A stretch of 64,000 nucleotides of DNA, from positions 1 to 64,000 of the forward strand of contig CAYONP010000010.1 of assembly GCA_964405335.1 (NCBI GenBank), in the 5' to 3' direction. The stretch's first letter is position 1, and every line of letters starts with the position of its first letter. This DNA comes from CAYONP01 sp964405335 (lineage in GTDB: Bacteria > Armatimonadota > UBA10988). Under the pieces are notes generated by a model, which did not search any database, had not been told where the DNA came from, and worked only from the letters and a program-made list of their open reading frames with translations. The translations under genes and the position numbers were made by a program. Below are positions 39,005 to 47,409 of the stretch, in pieces.

Positions 39005-40051
39005 TCATTCGCGAGCCAGCAGGTCTTCGATCAGCACGCCGACCTGCGAGCCGCCGCTGAACAGCGAGCCGGTGGTGCGGCGGCGGAAGCGCTCGAGCGC
39101 CAGCTCATAGGCCCGCGCCGGCAGCGGCACGTAGCCCACCTCGCCGACCAACGCGGCCGCGTTCTGCAGGTAGAACTCGACAAACGCCGAGACCTCTGGC
39201 CGGTCGACCGACTTGGTGCTGACATAGATGAAGATCGGCCGCGACAGCGGCTGGTAGGTGCCGTTGTTGATGGTCTCCTCGCTCGGCGCCACCGGCTCGG
39301 CGTCGCCGTGCTTGATCGGCACCAGTTTGAGCTTGTCCTGGTTCTCGACATAGTAGGCATAGCCAAAGAAGCCGAGGCTGCCGGGATCGCCGGCGATGCC
39401 CTGGACCAGCACGTTGTCGTCCTCGCTGGCGGTGAAGTCGGAGCGGCAGAGCTGCTCCTCGCCGTTGATCGCGTCGGTGAAGTAGTCGAACGTGCCCGAA
39501 TCGGTCCCGGCGCCGTAGAGCTTCAGCGGCAGGTCGGGAAAGCCGGCGCGCACCTGGCTCCAGTTGTTGATCTCGCTCTCCGGCTTCCAGATCGCGTTCA
39601 GCTCCTCGACGCTGAGGTGGTCGACCCAGTCGTTGTCGGGGTGGACCATGACCGACAGGCCGTCGTAGGCCACCGGCAGCTCGAGGTAGTCGATGCCGTT
39701 GCCCGCGGCGACCTCGGCCTCGGCGGTTTTGATCGGCCGCGAGGCGTCGCTGATGTCGGTCTCGCCGGCGCCGAACTTCTTGAACCCACCGCCGGTACCC
39801 GAGATGCCGACGGTCACCTCGACGCCCGGCTGCACCGCGCCGAACTCCTCGGCCACCGCCTCGGTGATCGGGAAGACCGTGCTCGAACCATCGATCTTCA
39901 CCGCGCCGGACAGTTGCTCGGCCTGCCCTGCGTCGGCCGGCATCGCGCCGGTGGTCAGCGGCCCGGCCGCCGACGGCTCCTCGGCCGGCTTGGCGCAGCC
40001 GGACAACCCAAGCGCCCCGGCCAGCGCCGCCAGCGCCACCAATCTGTTCAC
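39005..40051 (-). CDS. pstS: Phosphate-binding protein PstS (lipoprotein)
   Basis: Phosphate-binding protein of 348 residues for the ABC importer. The GTG at 40051 is chosen over an upstream ATG at 40096 because GGGGAG lies before it and it starts a clean lipoprotein signal (NRLVALAALAGALGLSGC). Binding-protein marks: VKIDGSSTVFPITEAVAEEF with the phosphate-binding Ser/Thr loop, GISGTGGGFKKFGAGETDISDASRPIK, and LKLYGAGTDSGTFDYF. Anchoring as a lipoprotein is usual where a soluble periplasmic form is absent. First gene of pstS-pstC-pstA. A 7-4-7 repeat of Pho-box geometry lies about 60-75 bases before the start. Confidence 0.94.
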   Translation of the reverse strand: MNRLVALAALAGALGLSGCAKPAEEPSAAGPLTTGAMPADAGQAEQLSGAVKIDGSSTVFPITEAVAEEFGAVQPGVEVTVGISGTGGGFKKFGAGETDISDASRPIKTAEAEVAAGNGIDYLELPVAYDGLSVMVHPDNDWVDHLSVEELNAIWKPESEINNWSQVRAGFPDLPLKLYGAGTDSGTFDYFTDAINGEEQLCRSDFTASEDDNVLVQGIAGDPGSLGFFGYAYYVENQDKLKLVPIKHGDAEPVAPSEETINNGTYQPLSRPIFIYVSTKSVDRPEVSAFVEFYLQNAAALVGEVGYVPLPARAYELALERFRRRTTGSLFSGGSQVGVLIEDLLARE

Positions 40052-40109
40052 GGGTGTAGCTCCCCTCGGGCGGGTCCAGCCCGCCTCCCGGACCATCCTC
40101 CCGCGCGAT

Positions 40110-40127
40110 GGTTAGGTCCGGGTTAGG
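40110..40127 (-). promoter_or_regulatory. Pho-box-like 7-4-7 direct repeat upstream of pstS
   Basis: On the minus strand CCTAACC CGGA CCTAACC, i.e. two 7-mers with an 11-base period (plus-strand 40110-40116 and 40121-40127). The geometry is that of PhoB/PhoP boxes and the half-site resembles the cyanobacterial CTTAACCT type. The distal copy overlaps the stop codon of the ADP-ribosylglycohydrolase gene. Confidence 0.6.
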
Positions 40128-41073
40128 GAGCTGAATCTAGCCACGCCGCGTGCAAGCGATCGGCGGTGTCGAGCAGCCGGTCGACCTGCTCCACCCCCGC
40201 GCGCCAGCGGGACGGAACCGCCTCGAGCCCGAGCGACGCGCCGCACAGCGCGCCGGCGAGGCAAGCGATGCTGTCGCTGTCGCCCGAGGCGTTGGCCCCG
40301 GCCAGCACGCAGCGGGCGTAGTCGTCGGGCGCGCGCAACCAGCAGTAGAGCGCCGCGGCCACCGCCTCCTCGGCCACCCAGCCCTCGCCGAGCAGGCCGA
40401 AGGCGGCCTCGGGCTCGTGGCCGAGCACCGACGGCACCAGCGCGAGATGGTCGGCACAGGGCCGGTCCAGCGCCGCGGCCGCCTCGACCATCGCCGCGTG
40501 GACCGCCTCCGGAGCGGTGCCGTCAAGCGCCAACGAGACACCAAGGCTCATCGCCACGCTGGCGGCGACCGCCGTCGGATGGCCGTGGGTGATCCGCGCC
40601 GCGGCGGCGCCGATCGTCGCCATCCGCTCGCCGTCGCGGTGGTAGCGCAGACCGACCGGCGCGGTGCGCATCGGCGCGCCGCAGCCTTTCGAGTGGGCCA
40701 CGCCGCTGGCCCGCCAGTCGGCGCCGCCGGCCAGCGCGCGGCAGGCGGCCAGGCAGGTGTTGCCCGGCGCGCGGTTGTTCTCGGGCGAGCGCGACCAGGC
40801 GACGAACCGCCGGCCGACCGCGCCCATCAGCAGGTCGAGCTCCGCGTCGCCGACGGCCTCGAGCAGTGCTTCGGCCAGGGCGAGGGTCATCTGCGTGTCG
40901 TCGGTGAAGGTGCCGCGCGGGTGGCCGCCGGCCGGCTCGAAGTCGGTCACCCCGGCCGGCCCGTAGCGAGCGCGGATGGCGGGCGCGCGCAGGAACTCGG
41001 TGGCGAAGCCGAGCGCGTCGCCGACGGCCAGGCCGATCAGACAGCCACGGTAGCGGTCGCGAAGGTCTTCCAT
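40123..41073 (-). CDS. ADP-ribosylglycohydrolase family protein
   Basis: Cytosolic protein of 316 residues of the DraG/ARH3 fold. RYRGCLIGLAVGDALGFATEF opens the family; GTFTDDTQMTLALAEAL holds the first Mg-binding Thr/Asp/Asp set, and NASGDSDSIACLAGALCGA the second (Asp-x-Asp). GVAHSKGCGAPMRTAPVGL is also conserved. Members remove ADP-ribose from proteins or small molecules; DraG itself reactivates nitrogenase reductase, but no such target is present here. GGGAG lies six bases before the ATG. It lies upstream of pstS on the same strand, with the Pho-box-like repeat at its 3' end, so the two are probably separate units. Confidence 0.87.
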   Translation of the reverse strand: MEDLRDRYRGCLIGLAVGDALGFATEFLRAPAIRARYGPAGVTDFEPAGGHPRGTFTDDTQMTLALAEALLEAVGDAELDLLMGAVGRRFVAWSRSPENNRAPGNTCLAACRALAGGADWRASGVAHSKGCGAPMRTAPVGLRYHRDGERMATIGAAAARITHGHPTAVAASVAMSLGVSLALDGTAPEAVHAAMVEAAAALDRPCADHLALVPSVLGHEPEAAFGLLGEGWVAEEAVAAALYCWLRAPDDYARCVLAGANASGDSDSIACLAGALCGASLGLEAVPSRWRAGVEQVDRLLDTADRLHAAWLDSAP

Positions 41074-41172
41074 CGGCTGCTCCCAGCGTCGTGGAACGGC
41101 GCGAACGTGCGCTCCTTTCGCCGCTTGCGCCGCCGCCGGCGGGCGAGCAAGATGAATCAGGAGCCGAAGCCG

Positions 41173-41850
41173 ATGTCGGATGCCGACCAGCCGCTGTCGC
41201 CGGACGAGGTCGCCGAGGTGCTGGGCGTCGCCGTCGGCGAGGAGCCGCTCGAGCTGCTGCCGACCGCCGAGCCGCCGCCGGTGCCGTGGGTGCTGCGCTT
41301 CGCTCGGGCGACCGGCGTGCTGTTCGTGGCCATGGCGCTGGTCCTGCTCGGCGGCCTCTTTTCGGGCATTCCCGGCCCGCTCGCCGGCGGGCTGTTCGCG
41401 GTCACCTTGCTGGTCGGTTACGGGGCACTGATTCCCTGGGCCGCCACCGAGAACCGCCGGAAGCTGGTCCCGTGGACCTACCACGGCGACCCGCGACTGC
41501 TGGTCGACTCGTTCGGCCTGACTGCCGAAGTGCCGCGCCGGCGCAAGCCGATCCGCCTGGCCTGGCCCCAGATTGCCGGCCTGGCGCCGATCTACGGCGC
41601 CGTCGGCAGCGACGGCTACCGCTCGGTCGAGCGCTGGTCGGTCACCGGCGAGAGCGGCCAACTGCTCTGGTTCGACGCCGCCTCGCCCGGTGCCGACCGG
41701 GTGGTCGACACCATCCGCCACGTGCTCGGCGCGCGGACGCAGGGCCGCCGGCTGTGGGACCCGGCCTCGGTGCCCGATACCAGCCTGTCGCGGCTGAGCG
41801 GGCCGGTCGACGAGCACGTCGACACCGGGTTGAGCCGCGTCGAACGCTGA
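41173..41850 (+). CDS. Membrane protein of unknown family
   Basis: Protein of 225 residues with an acidic N-terminus (LSPDEVAEVLGVAVGEEPLELL), two transmembrane helices (FARATGVLFVAMALVLLGGLF and LAGGLFAVTLLVGYGALIPW), and a soluble C-terminal domain of PH/bPH-like look: PWTYHGDPRLLVDSFGLTAEV, PIRLAWPQIAGLAPIY, then WFDAASPGADRVVDTIRHVL. That resemblance is only in pattern. ATG 41173 is preferred because AGGAG is nine bases upstream; an ATG at 41152 in the same frame is possible. It is divergent from the ADP-ribosylglycohydrolase and its stop adjoins that of the polysaccharide deacetylase. Confidence 0.55.
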   Translation: MSDADQPLSPDEVAEVLGVAVGEEPLELLPTAEPPPVPWVLRFARATGVLFVAMALVLLGGLFSGIPGPLAGGLFAVTLLVGYGALIPWAATENRRKLVPWTYHGDPRLLVDSFGLTAEVPRRRKPIRLAWPQIAGLAPIYGAVGSDGYRSVERWSVTGESGQLLWFDAASPGADRVVDTIRHVLGARTQGRRLWDPASVPDTSLSRLSGPVDEHVDTGLSRVER

Positions 41851-43857
41851 TCACTCGGCGCGGTAGCGCACGTTGGTCAGCCGGTAGCCGGTGCCCGGCT
41901 CGGCCAGGCGGATGAACACCCCGGCGCTCTCGGGGCGGAACTGTGTGTCGACCCGGCAGGCCAGGAGCAGGGTGTTGGGTCCGTGGCGCAGGACCACCTC
42001 GCCGCGGGCCGGCTCGCCGTTGAGCCAGACGGCGACCACCGAGCCGCCCAGCCGCAGCTCGGCCGGCTGCTCGACGTCGCTGTCGACCAGGCCGCGGAGC
42101 AGCCAGACCTGCGCCTCGGGCGCGCGCCAGCGGCCCGTCGTGCCGACCACCTCGACATCGAGCAGCGCCGTCTGCTCGGGCGGCTCGGGCAGCCACTCCG
42201 CCTGCTCGTCGCCGGCCAGCTCGAGCGCGCGGTCGACCGCCTCGGCGCGCAGCGGTCCACAGCGCAGCAGGCGGCCTTGCGGATAGCTCGCGTCGCCCGC
42301 CGAGTTGGGCACCCGGCAGGTGAGGTAGAGCCGCCCCGCGCGGCCCTGCTGGACGAAGTCGATCTGCGCGGCGAAGAAGCTGTTGCCCGAGTGGTAGCGG
42401 TAGTCGGTCCGCGCCGCGTTGAGCCCGAGCCGCTGCTCGTGCACCGCGCCGACGGGCAGCGCCCCGAGCCGGCGCACGATCACCCCCTCGTGCCAGGCGA
42501 CCGGTGTGCGGTAGGTGATCCGGACGTCGCTCAGGGGCGCGCCGGTGGTGTTGCGCAGCTCGATCCAGAGGCGCAGGTCCTGAAAGCTGAGCAGCCCGCG
42601 CAGGCCGGCGAAGTCGGGCGACTCGTCGCCGGCGGTCACTTGGGTGTGGTTATCATCGTTGGCAATCCAGCCGATCCGCTCGGGCAGCAACTGGCCGTCG
42701 CGGTGGCCGAGGTGGAAGCGCGCCGCGCCGTCGACCTGCGCCAGCCGCTCGACCACGCTGTCGGCGGCGCTGATCCAGGTCACCTGCTCGGCCGGCACGC
42801 CGCGCACCTCACAGGTCAGCGGCACCGGGTCACCCAGGTCGGCCGGCGCCGGGCGCTCCAGCGCCACCCGCAGCAGATTGCCAAACCGCTCCGGCTCGAG
42901 CGTAGTGTGCCGGAACTGCAGGCGATAGGCGGCGTACTCGGTGTGGTTGCAGTACCACCAGCCGGGACGGCGGCCGTAGCGCTCGAGCTCGCTCTCGAAC
43001 TGGGCCCACTTCTCCGGCGTGTCGTACCAGACGTGCATGTTGAAGCTGAGGTTGGGCTCGCGCTCACGCGCCGCCGCGTCGGCCAGCAGTCGTTCGACCG
43101 CGTCGTCGATCGGCCGGCCGTCGGGCGGCAGCAGGTGGCTGGTCGGCAGCTCGAGCGCCGTGCCGCGCACAAACGCGGCGTTGGCGACGTGCCCATAGCC
43201 GGCGCGGAGGAGCGCGTCGGCGATATCGGCGTGGATCACCTCGCCGTGCAGCGGGTCGACCCAGTTGCAGAACGAGAAGGCATAGGTGGTGATCGGCCGG
43301 TCGCAGCTCGCCTCGCGGTCGCAGCGCACGCGCATCACCTCCTCGAAGATGCGGTTCTGGTTGCAGTAGCTGAGCATCGGGTGGGTCCACGAGTGGCCGC
43401 CGACGGTGTGCCCGCCGCGCAGCAGCTCGCGGTCGAGCCCGCCGCCGCGGCCGCTGTGCAGGCCGTAGTCGTTGCCGTAGTAACCTTGGTCGGTGCCGTT
43501 GAGGTAGAAGGTGCCGCGGTAGCCGTGGGCCGAGAGCACGTCGCGCATCTTGGCATCGGCCAGGATGTTGTCGTCCCAGCGGCTCGAGACGGCCCACTCG
43601 GCCCCGCCATAGAGTGGCAGCAGGACCAGCTCCGCCGCCGCGGCCGCGGCCTCGGTGGCGAACTCGAGTTCGACCGTCTGGCGGTATGTCTCCAGGTGCG
43701 GACGCAACGAAGCGGTGCGGTCGCGCACGGTGACCTCCTCTGGGCGAGCAGCGACGGGGACGTCGGGCGAAGCCGCGTAGGCGGACGGCGACGTGACGGG
43801 CGCGGGCGCGCCCGCGAGCAGCACGGCGATGACAGCGAGCCCCGGACGTAGCCTCAC
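41851..43857 (-). CDS. Secreted polysaccharide deacetylase (NodB/CE4-like) with C-terminal beta domains
   Basis: Exported protein of 668 residues. A GTG start gives a signal (LRPGLAVIAVLLAGAPAPVTS). The NodB-like domain spans about 90-340: motif 1 is SSRWDDNIL, where the first Asp is the likely base and the second a metal ligand; motif 2 is GGHSWTHP, the His-x3-His metal pair; YGYR and the later FNMHVWYD belong to the active-site wall. Beyond about residue 350 are two beta domains (immunoglobulin-like, then SGNSFFAAQIDFVQQGRAGRL and a lectin-like end). Expected to act on N-acetylated polysaccharide outside the cell. No strong ribosome site is seen. Convergent with the membrane protein at 41173, stops adjacent. 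Confidence 0.78.
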   Translation of the reverse strand: MRLRPGLAVIAVLLAGAPAPVTSPSAYAASPDVPVAARPEEVTVRDRTASLRPHLETYRQTVELEFATEAAAAAAELVLLPLYGGAEWAVSSRWDDNILADAKMRDVLSAHGYRGTFYLNGTDQGYYGNDYGLHSGRGGGLDRELLRGGHTVGGHSWTHPMLSYCNQNRIFEEVMRVRCDREASCDRPITTYAFSFCNWVDPLHGEVIHADIADALLRAGYGHVANAAFVRGTALELPTSHLLPPDGRPIDDAVERLLADAAAREREPNLSFNMHVWYDTPEKWAQFESELERYGRRPGWWYCNHTEYAAYRLQFRHTTLEPERFGNLLRVALERPAPADLGDPVPLTCEVRGVPAEQVTWISAADSVVERLAQVDGAARFHLGHRDGQLLPERIGWIANDDNHTQVTAGDESPDFAGLRGLLSFQDLRLWIELRNTTGAPLSDVRITYRTPVAWHEGVIVRRLGALPVGAVHEQRLGLNAARTDYRYHSGNSFFAAQIDFVQQGRAGRLYLTCRVPNSAGDASYPQGRLLRCGPLRAEAVDRALELAGDEQAEWLPEPPEQTALLDVEVVGTTGRWRAPEAQVWLLRGLVDSDVEQPAELRLGGSVVAVWLNGEPARGEVVLRHGPNTLLLACRVDTQFRPESAGVFIRLAEPGTGYRLTNVRYRAE

Positions 43858-44007
43858 GACGGACCCCGCGGGCGACCGGTTCGCCAGCCGTGGCGCCGCT
43901 CCTCCCCTGCGCCGGCTTGCCCGCCGGCGGCGGCTGCGGCACACTGTCACCCGAACAGGACACCCCGGCGGGTGCCCGGGACCGGTCGTCGCGTCAGGAG
44001 AACTGCG

Positions 44008-44625
44008 ATGGAGCATGGTGCGCCCAGCCGCCGCGAGCTGCTGCTCGCCGCGGCGGCGGTGCTGGCCTCGGCCCGCGCGCGGGCCGACGCGGGCGGCGCC
44101 GTCGAGGCCGCCGTCGAGGCGGCCGAGTCGGCGGTCGAGTTCGCCACCAACCTGGCCACCGCGGTGGCCACCGCCACAAGCGATTTCGTGACCAACCTGG
44201 CCGAGAACATCGCCGCCGGCGCGGCCGACTACTTTGGCCTGAGCGGCAGCGACGACGAGCCGGCCGGCCTGCTCTGGACCCCGATCGTGCACACCCGCGA
44301 CACGCTGCCCGAGGGCCCGCTGCTGGTCGGCGCGCTGGTCGTCGTCAGCGAGGTGTCGGTCGCCGAGCCGAAGCTCAGCGAGGGAGTCTACCTGCTAGAG
44401 CAGCAGCAGGAGACGGTGCAACTGATCCCCTACGGCTGGGATCGCCCGCAGCCGATCCCGCTGCCGGCGGTGCAGCCCCGGACGGCGCTGGACCAGCGCC
44501 GCCGGCTGCACCTCGCGCCGCTGCCCGGTCGCGGGCGCTACCTGGCGATCCACATCGGCCAGCGCGGCGAGCGGCTCCAGGCCGGCATCGGCGTGCTCAG
44601 CTTCGCCACCGATGGAGCGCGCTGA
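44008..44625 (+). CDS. Exported Ala-rich amphipathic protein, unknown
   Basis: Protein of 205 residues, not recognised. AGGAG is seven bases before the ATG. The N-terminus (APSRRELLLAAAAVLASARARA) is a twin-arginine-like signal of modest strength. Residues about 30-85 are a long amphipathic Ala/Glu/Thr helix (GGAVEAAVEAAESAVEF, ATNLATAVATATSDFVTNLA), then a short Gly/Asp linker, and a C-terminal beta domain with WTPIVHTRDTLPEGPLLVG and YLAIHIGQRGERLQAGIGVL. Divergent from the polysaccharide deacetylase across about 150 bases, and its stop faces that of PEP carboxylase 30 bases away. Confidence 0.6.
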   Translation: MEHGAPSRRELLLAAAAVLASARARADAGGAVEAAVEAAESAVEFATNLATAVATATSDFVTNLAENIAAGAADYFGLSGSDDEPAGLLWTPIVHTRDTLPEGPLLVGALVVVSEVSVAEPKLSEGVYLLEQQQETVQLIPYGWDRPQPIPLPAVQPRTALDQRRRLHLAPLPGRGRYLAIHIGQRGERLQAGIGVLSFATDGAR

Positions 44626-44655
44626 GCCACCCGAGCGGGTCGGGCCGCGGCCGGC

Positions 44656-47382
44656 TCAGCCGGTCGAGCGCAATCCAGCGGCGATGCCGCCGATGGTCAG
44701 CCGGACCAGTTCATCGAGTGCCTCGCGGGCCTCGGGCGGTGTGTTGGCCGGTGCCGCGTCGATTCGCCGCAGCGCTTCGATCTGCAGGTAGCAGAGCGCA
44801 TCGACATAGGGCGTCCGGCGCGCGACTGCCTCGTCGAGCCAGGGGATTCTGGCCAGCAGGCTCGACTGCTCCATGACCGCCAGCAGGCCGGCCTCGCACT
44901 GCCGCGCCTCGTCGATCACCTGAGCGGCGATGCGGCGGCCCAGTTCGGGCGGCTCGACTCGCTCGGCATAGCGCGCGATCACGCCCTCGTCGACCCGCGC
45001 CAGAGCCAGCGCGGCGTGGTCGATCAGCACGGTGAAGAAGGGCCAGCGGTGGTACATCTCGCGCAGCCCCGACCAGCCATGCGCGGTGGCGTGTCGCGAC
45101 AGCGCCGCGCCGACGCCGAACCAGGCCGGCAGCAGGTGGCGGCTCTGGGTCCAGGCAAAGGTCCAGGGAATGGCGCGCAGGTCGCGCAGCTCGCGGCGCT
45201 GCCGGCGGCGGCTCGGCCGCGAGGCGAGGGGCAGCGCCTCGATCGCGTCGATCGGCGTGGCCGCGCGGAAGTAGTCGGCGAAGCCCTCCTGCTCGACCAG
45301 CCGGCGGTAGGCCCGGTAGGCCTCGTCGGCCAGCTCGGCGGCGGCCTCGAGCCAGGCCGGTTGCGGTCGCGACGCGTTCTCGCGGGCGACTTTGAGGGCC
45401 GCGGCACAGAGCTGCTCGAGGTGTCGGTGGGCAATATCCGGCTCGTCGTACCGCTCGGACAGCACTTCGCCCTGCTCGGTCAGGCGCAGGCCGGCGCGGG
45501 CGCTGCCGACCGGCAGGGCGCGGATCGAGTCGGCGGCGCGGCCGCCGCCGCGTCCGAGCGCCCCGCCACGGCCGTGGAAGCAGACCAACCGCACGCCGAA
45601 CTCGTCGGCCACCGCCTGCATCGCCTGCTGCGCCGTGTAGAGCGCCCACTGCGCGGCGAGATAGCCGCCGTCCTTGGTGCTGTCCGAATAGCCGACCATG
45701 ACGTACTGTAACTTGCGCTGCGCGGCCAGGTGGGCGGCATAGGCCGGGTGGGCCAACATGCCGCGGAGCAGCTCGGGCGCCGCGTGCAGGTCGTCGATGG
45801 TCTCGACCAGCGGGACAATCGGCAGGCGGGTGAAGGCGCCCTCGTCGGCCAGGCCGTAGCGGCGGGCCAGCCAGAGCACGCCGAGCACGTCGCTCAGGCC
45901 GTGGCAGAGGCTGATCATGAACGCGCCGAGCGCCTGCCCGCCGAGCAGCTCGCCGGCGTCGGCCAGGACCTCGAACAGCTCGACCAGCTCGGCGGCCTCG
46001 TCGGGCACCGCCTCGGGCGGCTCGGTCGCCGGCGCCTGGAGCAACCGCGACAGCACCGCCACGCGGGCTTCTTCGGGCCGGTCGGCATAGCCGGTCACCC
46101 CGTCGCCGCGCAGCAGTTCGCCGAGCTGGCGGCGCAGCACGGCCGAATCCTGGCGCTGGTCGAGCCGGAGGAGGTGGAAGCCGAACACCCGGCAGCGCCA
46201 CAGCCAGTCATCGAGATAGGCGTCGGCGACGCGCTCGCCGCCGTGCTCGGCCAGGCTGGCGCGCATCAGCTCGAGGTCGGCCTCGAGCTCGGCCGGCCGG
46301 AGGTAGGCGCCGACCAGCGGGTCGCCGAAGGTGGCACTGTCGGCCGAGCGCCGCAGGCGCCACTCGATGATGGTCAGCCATTGGCGGTAGAGCTCCGACG
46401 AGGCGATCGGCTCGAGCGGCTCGCGCACCCCGCGGTAGCGCTGCGCGGCCAGCTCTACCGCGCCCTGCAGCGCGGCGCTGCAGGGCGCCTGGCGGGTCGA
46501 GGCGGTGAGCAGGTCGAGCATCCGTCCCGCCTGCTCGCGGTGCAGCTCCAGCGCCTCGGCGCGGTGCCGGCGGAGCGTCTCGCGGGTGACCGCGGCGGTC
46601 ACCGCCGGATTGCCGTCGCGGTCGCCACCGATCCACGAGCCGAAGCGCAAGAAGACCGGCAGGTCGATCGTCTCGTCCGGCCAGGCCGCGGCCAGGGCCT
46701 CGGCCACCTCGCGGTAGAGCCGCGGCACCACCGCCCACAGCGTGCGGGCGTAGTAGAGCCCGACATCGACCTCCTCGAGCGCCGTCGGTCGGCGCAGGCG
46801 GAGCAGGTCGGTCTGCCACAGCGTGGTCAGCTCGGCGCGCAGCCGGCGGGCCAGGTCGGCTCGCTCGCGGGGGAGCAGGCCGACGTCGTCGAGTTCGGCG
46901 ACGAGCTCGCGGATGAACCGCAGCCGGGTCCGGTTGGTGCGCCGCTTGGCCTCGGTCGGGTGGGCGGTGAAGACCGGCTCGATTTCGACCCGCGCAAGCA
47001 GCTCGGCCACCTCGTCGGCGGTGGCGCCGGCCTGTTTCAGCGCCTGCATCGCGGCCGCCAGCGATTCGGGCCGCGGGCCGGGATGCGCCGCCCGCTCGCG
47101 CTCGCGGACGGCGCGCATCCACTGCCGGTCTTCGGCCAGGTTGGCCAGGTCGAAGTAGCAGCTATAAGCCCGCGCCACGGCCCGGGCGGCGGTATCGTCC
47201 AGGCCGGCCAGCAGGTCGCACAGCTCGGCCTCGGCGGTGGCCTGGCCGGCGCGCCGGGCCGCCGCCAGGTCGTGCAGCGGCGCGCCGGAGCGCACCAGGT
47301 TGGCGCCGAGTTGCTCGCTCAGCACCTCACCCAGGGCCTCGACGAGCTCGCCTAACTCGCGCTGCATCGCCTCCGCCGCCAT
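44656..47382 (-). CDS. ppc: Phosphoenolpyruvate carboxylase
   Basis: Cytosolic enzyme of 908 residues, normal length for the bacterial family, making oxaloacetate from PEP and bicarbonate to refill the TCA cycle. The catalytic His141 lies in EPVFTAHPTEAKRRT; GSWIGGDRDGNP, GYSDSTKDGGYLAAQW and FHGRGGALGRGGG carry the metal, bicarbonate and PEP residues; AIPWTFAWTQSRHLLPAWFG and the C-terminal TIGGIAAGLRSTG are also invariant in the family. The allosteric aspartate site is probably kept, judged from the C-terminal region only. GGGAG lies 11 bases before the ATG. It starts 27 bases after the stop of a beta-helix protein on the same strand, an unexpected neighbour. Confidence 0.96.
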   Translation of the reverse strand: MAAEAMQRELGELVEALGEVLSEQLGANLVRSGAPLHDLAAARRAGQATAEAELCDLLAGLDDTAARAVARAYSCYFDLANLAEDRQWMRAVRERERAAHPGPRPESLAAAMQALKQAGATADEVAELLARVEIEPVFTAHPTEAKRRTNRTRLRFIRELVAELDDVGLLPRERADLARRLRAELTTLWQTDLLRLRRPTALEEVDVGLYYARTLWAVVPRLYREVAEALAAAWPDETIDLPVFLRFGSWIGGDRDGNPAVTAAVTRETLRRHRAEALELHREQAGRMLDLLTASTRQAPCSAALQGAVELAAQRYRGVREPLEPIASSELYRQWLTIIEWRLRRSADSATFGDPLVGAYLRPAELEADLELMRASLAEHGGERVADAYLDDWLWRCRVFGFHLLRLDQRQDSAVLRRQLGELLRGDGVTGYADRPEEARVAVLSRLLQAPATEPPEAVPDEAAELVELFEVLADAGELLGGQALGAFMISLCHGLSDVLGVLWLARRYGLADEGAFTRLPIVPLVETIDDLHAAPELLRGMLAHPAYAAHLAAQRKLQYVMVGYSDSTKDGGYLAAQWALYTAQQAMQAVADEFGVRLVCFHGRGGALGRGGGRAADSIRALPVGSARAGLRLTEQGEVLSERYDEPDIAHRHLEQLCAAALKVARENASRPQPAWLEAAAELADEAYRAYRRLVEQEGFADYFRAATPIDAIEALPLASRPSRRRQRRELRDLRAIPWTFAWTQSRHLLPAWFGVGAALSRHATAHGWSGLREMYHRWPFFTVLIDHAALALARVDEGVIARYAERVEPPELGRRIAAQVIDEARQCEAGLLAVMEQSSLLARIPWLDEAVARRTPYVDALCYLQIEALRRIDAAPANTPPEAREALDELVRLTIGGIAAGLRSTG

Positions 47383-47409
47383 GCGCTTCGGTGCTCCCGG
47401 CCCATCGGC

